Assembly (NCBI RefSeq): GCF_000802245.2
Contig: NZ_CP021080.1
Location: 6,448,001-6,512,000 of the forward strand
Source of the DNA: Streptomyces pluripotens
GTDB lineage: Bacteria; Actinomycetota; Actinomycetes; Streptomycetales; Streptomycetaceae
Length of the DNA stretch: 64,000 nt
Reading direction: 5' to 3'
A model generated the notes under the pieces. It was not told where the DNA came from, did not search any database, and saw only the letters and a program-made list of their open reading frames with translations. Positions within the stretch are counted from its first letter, which is position 1, and the number at the start of each line of letters is the position of its first letter. Positions 24,612-32,054 of the stretch are shown here, one piece after another. Both the position numbers and the translations under genes were made by a program.

Positions 24612-26429
24612 TTGCCGACCGCCATCGTCACCGGTCAACAGGTTCCCGGATCGTCGCTTGAGAACGATCTGCGGTCGCTCGGCTTCGACGTGCGGCTGGC
24701 CGCGGACGCCACCGAGGCCCAGGTCCTGCTCTCCGCCGTACCGGCCGGCGACCGCGTGGCACTGGTGGACGGTCGTTTCGTCGGCCACCCGCATGCGCTC
24801 CGCCTCGGTCTGACCGACCCGCGTTTCCCGCTCGCCGCCGTCCCCGGTGCCGTCACGGCCCAGCCGGCCGCGCGACCGGCACTGGCCCGGGCGGTGGCGT
24901 GCGGGACCTCCACCGGCGGTGGGACGGCGGTGGCCGTCGACAGCCTCGCCGACCGCGTCGTCGCCGCTCTCGTCGCCGACGGCGGCGATGTGCACCGGCC
25001 CGAGTTGGGCAGCCTGGTCGCCGCAGTCCCCGCCGACCCGCAGACCCGCAACGAGGCTCGTCAGGCTGTGGCCGCCGTGGACGACGAGGCCGTACGCCTG
25101 AAGTCGGCCGTGAAGTCCCGCGACGGCTTCTTCACCACGTTCTTCATCAGCCCGTACTCGCGCTACCTCGCCCGCTGGTGCGCCCGCCGTGGCCTGACCC
25201 CCAACCAGGTCACCACGGCGTCGCTGGTGACCGCTCTCATCGCGGCCGGCTGCGCGGCCACCGGCACACGGGGCGGTTTCATCGCGGCCGGTGCGCTGCT
25301 GATCGCCTCCTTCGTGCTGGACTGCACCGACGGCCAGCTCGCCCGCTACGCCCTGAAGTACTCCACACTCGGCGCCTGGCTGGACGCCACCTTCGACCGG
25401 GCCAAGGAGTACGCCTACTATGCCGGTCTCGCCCTCGGCGCGGCCCGCGGCGGCGACGACGTGTGGGCCCTCGCGCTCGGCGCGATGATCCTGCAGACCT
25501 GTCGGCACGTGGTCGACTTCTCCTTCAACGAGGCGAACACCGGGGACCTTGCGGCCACCGCCAGCACCAGTCCCACCGCCGCCCTGTCCGACAGGCTCGA
25601 CACCGTCGGTTGGACGGTCTGGGCACGCCGGATGATCGTCCTGCCCATCGGCGAGCGCTGGGCCATGATCGCGGTCCTCACCGCCGTGACCACCCCCCGC
25701 ATCACCTTCTACGCCCTGCTCGTCGGCTGTGCCTTCGCCGCGGCGTACACCACGGCGGGCCGGGTGCTGCGCTCGGTGACCCGCCGGACCGGGCGAACCG
25801 ACCGGGCGGCGCGGGCGCTGGCAGATCTCGCCGACTCCGGTCCGCTCGCCGAGACCGTCAAGGGCCTGGTCAAGCGAGGCCTGCCGGGTCTCGCCGTGCC
25901 CGCCGTCGCCTTCGTGGGCGGAGCCGCCGTCGTGGTCTGCTCGGCACTGACGGACTTCGGCGGTGTGCTCCCCGTCATCGCCACCCTCGGCTACGTCCTC
26001 ACTTCGGCCCTCGCCGTCGCCCGCCCCCTCACGGGCGCCCTCGACTGGCTGGTTCCGCCCTGTTTCCGGGCCGCCGAGTACGGCACCGTCCTCGCCCTCG
26101 CGGCCAACGCGGGGGTGAACGGGGCCCTTCCCGCGGCTTTCGGCCTGGTGGCGGCCGTCGCCTACCATCACTACGACACGGTGTACCGCATCCGCGGGAA
26201 CGCCGGAGCGCCCCCGGCCTGGCTGGTGCGCACCATCGGGGGGCACGAAGGGCGGACGGTGCTCGTCACCGTGCTGGCCGCGGTGCTCACCGCCCCGCAG
26301 TTCACGGTCGCGCTCACGGTCCTCGCCGTGGCCGTTGCCCTCCTGGTGCTCACCGAGAGCATCCGCTTCTGGGTGGCCGCCCACCAGGGCGGCGCGCCCG
26401 CCGTACACGATGAAGGAGAACCCGCATGA
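24612..26429 (+). CDS. CDP-alcohol phosphatidyltransferase family membrane protein (large, multidomain)
   Basis: The 605-aa protein has three parts. Residues 1 to about 165 form a soluble domain I do not recognise, with VALVDGRFVGHPHALRLGL. Residues about 175-310 are a CDP-alcohol phosphotransferase with a complete DxxDG-xxAR-x8-G-x3-D-x3-D motif (DCTDGQLAR onward). A long hydrophobic C-terminal part has about 6-8 more segments. It moves a phosphoalcohol from a CDP-activated donor to an acceptor at the membrane. TTG 24612 was chosen with GGGAG about 10 nt upstream. It overlaps the nucleotidyltransferase by ATGA, so that enzyme probably makes its CDP substrate. First gene of the 24.6-29.9 kb group. 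Confidence 0.88.
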   Translation: MPTAIVTGQQVPGSSLENDLRSLGFDVRLAADATEAQVLLSAVPAGDRVALVDGRFVGHPHALRLGLTDPRFPLAAVPGAVTAQPAARPALARAVACGTSTGGGTAVAVDSLADRVVAALVADGGDVHRPELGSLVAAVPADPQTRNEARQAVAAVDDEAVRLKSAVKSRDGFFTTFFISPYSRYLARWCARRGLTPNQVTTASLVTALIAAGCAATGTRGGFIAAGALLIASFVLDCTDGQLARYALKYSTLGAWLDATFDRAKEYAYYAGLALGAARGGDDVWALALGAMILQTCRHVVDFSFNEANTGDLAATASTSPTAALSDRLDTVGWTVWARRMIVLPIGERWAMIAVLTAVTTPRITFYALLVGCAFAAAYTTAGRVLRSVTRRTGRTDRAARALADLADSGPLAETVKGLVKRGLPGLAVPAVAFVGGAAVVVCSALTDFGGVLPVIATLGYVLTSALAVARPLTGALDWLVPPCFRAAEYGTVLALAANAGVNGALPAAFGLVAAVAYHHYDTVYRIRGNAGAPPAWLVRTIGGHEGRTVLVTVLAAVLTAPQFTVALTVLAVAVALLVLTESIRFWVAAHQGGAPAVHDEGEPA

Positions 26430-27178
26430 TCGGCCTTGTGCTGGCGGCTGGCGCCGGACGGCGTCTGCGCCCCTACACCGACACCCTGCCCAAGGCTCTG
26501 GTGCCGGTGGGCCCCGCGGGCGTGGAGGGTGAGCCGACGGTCCTGGACCTGACCCTCGCCAACTTCGCCGAGATCGGGCTGACCGAGGTCGCGGTCATCG
26601 TCGGTTACCGCAAGGAGGCCGTGTACGAGCGCAAGGCGGCGCTGGAGGCGGAGTACGGACTCAAGCTCACCCTCATCGACAACGACAAGGCTGAGGAGTG
26701 GAACAACGCCTACTCCCTGTGGTGCGGCCGTGATGCCCTCAAGGACGGTGTGATCCTCGCCAACGGCGACACCGTGCACCCGGTCTCCGTCGAGAAGACG
26801 CTGCTCGCCGCCCGTGGCGAGGGCCGGCGGGTCATCCTCGCCCTCGACACCGTGAAGTCGCTGGCCGACGAGGAGATGAAGGTCGTCGTGGACCCCGAGA
26901 AGGGTGTCCGGAAGATCACCAAGCTGATGGACCCGGCCGAGGCGACCGGCGAGTACATCGGCGTCACGTTGATCGAGGGCGACGCTGCCGCGGAGTTGGT
27001 CGACGCGTTGCGGACGGTCTGGGAGGCCGACCCCCAGCAGTTCTACGAGCACGGTTACCAGGAGCTGGTCAACCGCGGTTTCCGGATCGACGTCGCGCCG
27101 ATCGGTGACGTTCAGTGGGTGGAGATCGACAACCACGACGACCTCGCTCGCGGACGGGAGATCGCGTGCCAGTACTGA
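26426..27178 (+). CDS. LicC-like nucleotidyltransferase (CDP-alcohol synthesis)
   Basis: This 250-aa NTP transferase has the N-terminal nucleotide loop MIGLVLAAGAGRRLRPYTD, then LPKALVPVGP, a VAVIVGYRKEAVYE strand, EEWNNAYSLWCGRD (compare NNxYSL in LicC-type cytidylyltransferases) and ANGDTVHP supplying the metal-binding Asp. It should activate a phosphorylated alcohol with CTP. Because it is coupled to two CDP-alcohol phosphotransferases and a glycerol-1-phosphate dehydrogenase-like gene, CTP plus glycerol phosphate giving CDP-glycerol is the best guess. Phosphocholine or a sugar phosphate are alternatives. It overlaps the previous gene by ATGA and the next by 13 bp. Confidence 0.87.
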   Translation: MIGLVLAAGAGRRLRPYTDTLPKALVPVGPAGVEGEPTVLDLTLANFAEIGLTEVAVIVGYRKEAVYERKAALEAEYGLKLTLIDNDKAEEWNNAYSLWCGRDALKDGVILANGDTVHPVSVEKTLLAARGEGRRVILALDTVKSLADEEMKVVVDPEKGVRKITKLMDPAEATGEYIGVTLIEGDAAAELVDALRTVWEADPQQFYEHGYQELVNRGFRIDVAPIGDVQWVEIDNHDDLARGREIACQY

Positions 27179-28227
27179 CCCGGCTGATCCCGTCGCCGGT
27201 CGTCGTGGACATCCGCCCGGGTGCCCTCGACGACCTCGCGGGCATCCTCGCCGACGAGCGGATCTCCCACTCCGGCCGGCTCGCCATCGCCGTCAGCGGC
27301 GGCTCGGGCGCCCGGCTGCGCGAGCGCGTCGCACCCTCGCTGCCCGGCGCCAGCTGGTTCGAGGTCGGCGGCGGCACCATCGACGACGCGGTGCGCCTGG
27401 CCGGCGACATCAAGGGCGGCCACTACGACGCCGTCGTGGGCCTCGGCGGCGGAAAGATCATCGACTGCGCCAAGTTCGCGGCGGCCCGTGTCGGCCTGCC
27501 GCTGGTCGCCGTCGCCACCAACCTCGCCCACGACGGCCTGTGCTCGCCGGTCGCCACCCTCGACAACGACGCGGGCCGCGGCTCGTACGGCGTGCCCAAT
27601 CCGATCGCGGTCGTCATCGACCTGGGCGTGATCCGGGAGGCGCCGGTCCGCTACGTGCGCTCCGGCATCGGCGACGTCATCTCCAACATCTCCGCCGTCG
27701 CCGACTGGGAACTGTCCAAGCGCGTCAACGGAGAGAAGATCGACGGTCTCGCCGCCGCCATGGCCCGCCAGGCTGGAGAGTCGGTGCTGCGGCACCCGGG
27801 CGGAGTCGGCGACGACGGATTCCTGCAGGTCCTGGCCGAGGCACTGGTGCTCACCGGCATCTCGATGAGCGTGTCGGGCGACTCCCGCCCGTCCTCCGGG
27901 GCCTGCCACGAGATCAACCACGCCTTCGACCTGCTCTACCCGAAGCGGGCCGCGGCCCACGGTGAGCAGTGCGGACTGGGCGCCGCCTTCGCGATGTACC
28001 TGCGCGGAGCGCACGAGGAGTCGGCGTACATGGCCGAGGTGCTGCGCCGTCACGGACTGCCGGTGCTGCCGGAGGAGATCGGCTTCACCGTGGACGAGTT
28101 CGTCCGGGCCGTGGAATTCGCCCCGGAGACCCGTCCCGGCCGCTACACGATCCTCGAACACCTCGACCTCAAGACGAACCAGATCAAGGACATCTACGCC
28201 GACTATGTCAAGGCCATCGGTAGCTGA
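27166..28227 (+). CDS. Glycerol-1-phosphate dehydrogenase-like (EgsA/AraM) metal-dependent dehydrogenase
   Basis: This 353-aa member of the iron/zinc alcohol dehydrogenase-dehydroquinate synthase superfamily has the NAD-binding VVGLGGGKIIDCAKFAA and VATNLAHDGLCSPVATL (first metal ligand Asp). Metal-ligand histidines occur in GACHEINHAFD and AAHGEQCGLG. This pattern fits glycerol-1-phosphate dehydrogenases of the EgsA/AraM group, which reduce dihydroxyacetone phosphate to sn-glycerol-1-phosphate. GTG 27166 overlaps the nucleotidyltransferase by 13 bp. If the assignment is right, the pathway uses the archaeal-type glycerol phosphate enantiomer, unusual in a bacterium. A relative acting on another ketose phosphate cannot be excluded. 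Confidence 0.82.
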   Translation: MPVLTRLIPSPVVVDIRPGALDDLAGILADERISHSGRLAIAVSGGSGARLRERVAPSLPGASWFEVGGGTIDDAVRLAGDIKGGHYDAVVGLGGGKIIDCAKFAAARVGLPLVAVATNLAHDGLCSPVATLDNDAGRGSYGVPNPIAVVIDLGVIREAPVRYVRSGIGDVISNISAVADWELSKRVNGEKIDGLAAAMARQAGESVLRHPGGVGDDGFLQVLAEALVLTGISMSVSGDSRPSSGACHEINHAFDLLYPKRAAAHGEQCGLGAAFAMYLRGAHEESAYMAEVLRRHGLPVLPEEIGFTVDEFVRAVEFAPETRPGRYTILEHLDLKTNQIKDIYADYVKAIGS

Positions 28228-28984
28228 ACTCCGTCCGGTCGTCCACCCCGTCGGGGTGAAGGACCGACGCAGCGGTGAGCACTGGGCGGGACGCCTCTAC
28301 ATGCGTGAGGTGTCCCTGCGCGTCGACCGCTACCTGGTGAACACCAAGGTTACGCCCAACCAGCTCACGTACCTGATGACCGTCTGTGGTGTGCTCGCGT
28401 GCCCGGCCCTGCTGGTGCCGGGCATCGCGGGCGCCGTGCTCGGTGTGCTGGCCACCCAGCTGTACCTGCTGCTGGACTGCGTCGATGGTGAGGTCGCCCG
28501 CTGGAAACAGCAGTATTCGCTCAGCGGGGTCTACCTGGACCGTGTGGGCGCCTACCTGACCGATGCCGCGGTGCTGGTCGGCCTCGGTCTGCGCGCCACC
28601 GGCCTGTGGGGCAGCGGCGGCACCGACTGGCTGTGGGCGTTCCTCGGCACCCTCGCCGCCCTCGGCGCCATCCTCATCAAGGCCGAGACCGACCTGGTGG
28701 GCGTCGCTCGCCACCAGGCCGGGAAGCCCCCGGTGCAGGAGGCGGCCTCCGAACCGCGCTCCTCCGGCATGGCATTGGCCCGCCGGGCCGCCTCGGCGCT
28801 GAAGTTCCACCGCCTGATCCTCGGCATCGAGGCGGCACTGCTGATCCTGGTCCTGGCGATCGCCGACCAGATCCACGGCGGACTGTTCTTCACCCGGCTC
28901 GGCACCGCCGTTCTCGCCGGCATCGCCCTGCTGCAGACCTTGCTGCACCTGGTGTCCATCCTCGCCTCCAGCAGGCTGCGGTGA
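28205..28984 (+). CDS. CDP-alcohol phosphatidyltransferase family protein (second, motif variant)
   Basis: This 259-aa integral membrane protein has about six segments. The family motif starts intact (DCVDGEVAR-x8-G-x3-D at YLDRVG), but the fourth conserved Asp position is Ala (DRVGAYLTD). That Asp is considered the catalytic base in characterised enzymes. An Asp four residues further (LTD) might compensate, or the protein may use another residue or be non-catalytic. ATG 28205 overlaps the dehydrogenase gene by 23 bp, and its stop overlaps the GTG of the glycosyltransferase, so translation is coupled. It presumably uses the CDP-alcohol made by the upstream genes on a second acceptor. Confidence 0.85.
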   Translation: MSRPSVAELRPVVHPVGVKDRRSGEHWAGRLYMREVSLRVDRYLVNTKVTPNQLTYLMTVCGVLACPALLVPGIAGAVLGVLATQLYLLLDCVDGEVARWKQQYSLSGVYLDRVGAYLTDAAVLVGLGLRATGLWGSGGTDWLWAFLGTLAALGAILIKAETDLVGVARHQAGKPPVQEAASEPRSSGMALARRAASALKFHRLILGIEAALLILVLAIADQIHGGLFFTRLGTAVLAGIALLQTLLHLVSILASSRLR

Positions 28985-29865
28985 GCGCGGCCATGCGTGT
29001 CGGCGTGGTCGTCATCACCATGGGCAACCGGCCCGGGGAATTGCGAGCGCTGCTCGACTCCGTCGCCAAACAGGACGGCGACCCGATCGAAGTGGTCGTC
29101 GTCGGCAACGGTTCACCCGTCCCGGACGTCCCCGAAGGCGTACGGACCGTGGAACTGCCCGAGAACCTGGGCATCCCCGGCGGCCGCAACGTCGGCATGG
29201 CGGAGTTCGGCCCCGGCGGAAGCGACGTCGACATCCTGCTGTTCCTCGACGACGACGGTCTGCTCGCCCGCCACGACACCGCCGAGCTGTGCCGGGAGGC
29301 CTTCGCGGCCGACCCCGCGCTGGGCATCATCAGCTTCCGCATCGCCGACCCCGAGACCGGTGGGACCCAGCGTCGGCACGTGCCCCGGCTGCGTGCCTCC
29401 GATCCGCTGCGCTCCTCCCGGGTCACCACCTTCCTGGGCGGTGCCAACGCCGTACGCACCCGGGTCCTCGCCGAGGTCGGTGGACTCCCGGACGAGTTCT
29501 TCTACGCCCACGAGGAAACCGACCTGGCGTGGCGCGCCCTCGACGCGGGTTGGATGATCGACTACCGGTCGGACATGGTGTTGTACCACCCGGCCACCGC
29601 GCCCTCGCGGCACGCGGTCTACCACCGCATGGTGGCCCGCAACCGGGTCTGGCTCGCGCGCCGCAACCTCCCCGCGCTCCTGGTCCCGGTCTACCTCGGG
29701 GTCTGGATGCTACTCACCCTGGTCCGCCGTCCCTCCGGGCCTGCTCTCAAGGCGTGGTTCGGGGGTTTCAAGGAGGGCTGGACAACACCGTGCGGGCCCC
29801 GGCGCCCGATGCGCTGGCGTACGGTGTGGCGGCTGACCCGACTGGGCCGTCCGCCCGTCATCTGA
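28981..29865 (+). CDS. GT2 family glycosyltransferase
   Basis: The 294-aa GT-A fold enzyme has VGVVVITMGNRPGELRALLDSV, the acidic metal/nucleotide-sugar motif LFLDDDGLL (about residues 90-92), FLGGANAVRTRVL and the acceptor-side HEETDLAWRALDAGW, all typical of rhamnosyl/galactosyl-type GT2 enzymes. One C-terminal hydrophobic stretch (LLVPVYLGVWMLLTLV) may anchor it to the membrane. GTG 28981 overlaps the previous stop (GTGA); ATG 28993 is an alternative. It would add a sugar from a nucleotide donor to the phosphoalcohol-bearing lipid or polymer of this locus. Confidence 0.9.
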   Translation: MSAAMRVGVVVITMGNRPGELRALLDSVAKQDGDPIEVVVVGNGSPVPDVPEGVRTVELPENLGIPGGRNVGMAEFGPGGSDVDILLFLDDDGLLARHDTAELCREAFAADPALGIISFRIADPETGGTQRRHVPRLRASDPLRSSRVTTFLGGANAVRTRVLAEVGGLPDEFFYAHEETDLAWRALDAGWMIDYRSDMVLYHPATAPSRHAVYHRMVARNRVWLARRNLPALLVPVYLGVWMLLTLVRRPSGPALKAWFGGFKEGWTTPCGPRRPMRWRTVWRLTRLGRPPVI

Positions 29866-29979
29866 CAAGCTCGACCCGACGGATCACGGCCGTCGAACCG
29901 TCGTGAACCGTGTTCGGAGACGAGGCGGTGTCCGGGCGGACGAACCCGAAGACGAACCCGAGGATGAAAGTTTCCACCT

Positions 29980-30909
29980 GTGAGTGAGACCACGCACGAC
30001 GGCACGGTCGCGGTGACCGCCGCCCCGCCGCCCGCCGAGGGACTGGCGGCGGCCGAGTTGGCCGCCCGGCACGGGCTCTCCGTGAGCGGCGCCCGGCCCT
30101 CGCTCGTGGAGTACATCCGTCAGCTGTGGGGGCGGCGCCATTTCATCCTGGCCTTCTCCCAGGCGAAGCTGACGGCGCAGTACAGCCAGGCCAAGCTCGG
30201 CCAGCTCTGGCAGGTGGCCACGCCGCTGTTGAACGCGGCCGTCTACTACTTCATCTTCGGACTGATCCTCAAGGCCAGCCGGGGGATGTCCCACGATGTG
30301 TACATCCCGTTCCTGGTCACCGGCGTCTTTGTCTTCACCTTCACACAGAGCTCGATCATGTCGGGCGTCCGCGCGATCTCCGGCAACCTCGGCCTGGTGC
30401 GGGCCCTGCACTTCCCGCGCGCCTCGCTGCCCATCTCCTTCTCGCTGCAGCAGCTCCAGCAACTGCTGTTCTCGATGGTCGTGATGTTCGTCGTCACGAT
30501 CGGTTTCGGTAGCTACCCCAGCCTGTCCTGGCTGCTGATCGTGCCCGTGCTGACGCTGCAGTTCCTGTTCAACACCGGGCTCGCGCTGATCGTGGCCCGC
30601 ATGGGTGCCAAGACGCCGGACCTCGCCCAGCTGATGCCGTTCATCCTGCGTACCTGGATGTACACCTCCGGCGTCATGTTCTCGATCCACAAGATGCTGG
30701 AGGGACGTTCCGAGTGGGTCGTCCGCCTGCTCCAGGCGAATCCGGCCGCGATCTACATGGACCTGATGCGGTTCGCGCTGATCGACGGCTACGGCGCCGA
30801 GAACCTGCCGCCACACGTGTGGGCCATGGCGCTGTTCTGGGCCGTGGCCGTCTTCGCCGGTGGCTTCGTGTACTTCTGGAAGGCGGAGGAGCGGTACGGC
30901 CGTGGCTGA
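29980..30909 (+). CDS. ABC-2 type polysaccharide/teichoic acid export permease (TagG-like)
   Basis: The 309-aa protein has a roughly 50-residue cytoplasmic N-terminus, then six hydrophobic segments. The pattern is that of O-antigen/teichoic acid export permeases: QAKLTAQYSQAKLGQLWQVATPLLNAAVYYFIFGLIL, ISGNLGLVRALHFPRASLPIS, and ANPAAIYMDLMRFALIDGY near the end. It moves a lipid-linked glycopolymer across the membrane with the ATPase encoded next. It starts at GTG 29980. It is separated from the glycosyltransferase by about 114 bp with no hairpin I could find, so the export genes may still be in the same transcription unit. Confidence 0.92.
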   Translation: MSETTHDGTVAVTAAPPPAEGLAAAELAARHGLSVSGARPSLVEYIRQLWGRRHFILAFSQAKLTAQYSQAKLGQLWQVATPLLNAAVYYFIFGLILKASRGMSHDVYIPFLVTGVFVFTFTQSSIMSGVRAISGNLGLVRALHFPRASLPISFSLQQLQQLLFSMVVMFVVTIGFGSYPSLSWLLIVPVLTLQFLFNTGLALIVARMGAKTPDLAQLMPFILRTWMYTSGVMFSIHKMLEGRSEWVVRLLQANPAAIYMDLMRFALIDGYGAENLPPHVWAMALFWAVAVFAGGFVYFWKAEERYGRG

Positions 30910-31690
30910 GCAGAACACCGGCGAGCGTCGCCCGACGGTCATCGCGGAAGACCTGCACATCGTCTACCGGGTCAACGGCGCCCGGACCGGCAAGGGCAGC
31001 GCGACGGCCGCCCTGAGCCGGATCCTGAAGCGGGGCTCCGACGACGCGGCCCGCGGGGTGCGCAAGGTGCACGCCGTACGCGGAGTCTCCTTCGTGGCCT
31101 ACCGCGGCGAGGCCATCGGTCTGATCGGCTCCAACGGCTCCGGCAAATCCACTCTGCTGCGTGCCATCGCCGGTCTGCTGCCACCGGAGCGGGGCAAGGT
31201 CTACACCGACGGCCAGCCTTCCCTGCTGGGGGTCAACGCGGCCCTGATGAACGACCTGACCGGTGAGCGGAACGTTATCCTGGGCGGTCTGGCCATGGGG
31301 ATGTCCCGGGAGCAGATCAAGGAGCGCTACCAGGCCATCGTCGACTTCTCGGGCATCAACGAGAAGGGTGACTTCATCACGCTGCCGATGCGCACCTACT
31401 CCTCCGGCATGGCCGCCCGGTTGCGGTTCTCCATCGCCGCCGCCAAAGACCACGACGTCCTGATGATCGATGAGGCCCTGGCCACCGGTGACCGCAAGTT
31501 CCAGAAGCGCTCGGAAGAACGTATCCGGGAACTGCGCAAGGAGGCCGGAACGGTGTTTCTGGTCAGCCACAACAACAAGTCGATCCGCGACACCTGCGAC
31601 CGCGTGCTGTGGCTGGAGCGCGGTGAACTGCGGATGGACGGACCGACCTCAGAGGTCCTGAAGGAATACGAGAAGTTCACGGGCAAGTAA
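30902..31690 (+). CDS. ABC transporter ATP-binding protein (TagH-like polymer exporter)
   Basis: This 262-aa ATPase has Walker A IGLIGSNGSGKSTLL, a signature variant YSSGMAARLRFSIAAA (SSGM, typical of polysaccharide exporters), Walker B VLMIDEALATGD and the switch VSHNNKSI. The N-terminal IVYRVNGARTGKGS insertion also fits TagH/RfbE-type proteins. It lacks the extended C-terminal carbohydrate-binding domain, so substrate choice likely lies with the permease. GTG 30902 overlaps the permease gene by 8 bp. It powers export of the product of the upstream glycosyltransferase/CDP-alcohol genes. Confidence 0.93.
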   Translation: MAEQNTGERRPTVIAEDLHIVYRVNGARTGKGSATAALSRILKRGSDDAARGVRKVHAVRGVSFVAYRGEAIGLIGSNGSGKSTLLRAIAGLLPPERGKVYTDGQPSLLGVNAALMNDLTGERNVILGGLAMGMSREQIKERYQAIVDFSGINEKGDFITLPMRTYSSGMAARLRFSIAAAKDHDVLMIDEALATGDRKFQKRSEERIRELRKEAGTVFLVSHNNKSIRDTCDRVLWLERGELRMDGPTSEVLKEYEKFTGK

Positions 31691-31988
31691 CCCGTTTCGG
31701 CCAAGGTCCCGCGGGGAGTCCGGTGGCGGCGTCCCGCGGCTGCGGAGGAAACGCCAACTACGGCTGGCGTTAGGAATCTTGGGGCCAATCGGTGTGTTGT
31801 TGTGATGCGCGGGACACCCCGGCGGTCCGCGTCGCGTTATACAACGTAGGCTGTACCGGTGCCGGAAAGCGGCAAGTGGGGCCATAATGCGCGACACCCT
31901 CCAACGGGGCGGCCCCATGCATTGCCGGGCGGCGTGTCCGAAATAGTGTGTATTGGGTCGGCAGTGTAGAACGGGAGATGTGACGGCA
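31691..31988. other. Intergenic region upstream of hopanoid operon
   Basis: About 300 bp, less GC-rich than the surroundings, with no supportable ORF. A 7-bp hairpin lies at 31750-31771 (possible terminator of the exporter operon). The hopanoid promoter must lie here, but several AT-rich patches compete (around 31838-31852, 31883-31888 and 31941-31953) and none has a clear -35/-10 pair. Confidence 0.45.
31750..31771 (+). terminator. Candidate terminator after ABC exporter genes
   Basis: AACGCCA-N8-TGGCGTT is a perfect 7-bp stem 60 bp after the ATPase stop. No U-tract follows. Confidence 0.4.
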
Positions 31989-32054
31989 ATGGCTACGGAA
32001 ACTCCCCAGCTCAATGCAGCATGTGCCGTCCTCGTCCCGGGCAGTACACGATGA
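31989..32054 (+). CDS. 21-aa leader ORF overlapping hpnC start
   Basis: ATG 31989 opens a 21-codon frame (MATETPQLN start, GSTR end) whose stop overlaps the hpnC ATG as ATGA (32051-32054). GGGAG lies about 11 nt upstream. The product is small and mostly uncharged with no known similarity. The exact overlap suggests translational coupling, so it may be a leader peptide setting hpnC expression; chance cannot be excluded. If it is not translated, hpnC could start at ATG 32021 instead. Confidence 0.4.
   Translation: MATETPQLNAACAVLVPGSTR

Noticed and set aside
24501..26408. 635-aa minus-strand open frame
   Set aside because: It is antisense to the CDP-alcohol phosphotransferase, whose motif is perfect. 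The minus-strand product is Gly/Arg/Asp/His-rich with no domain.
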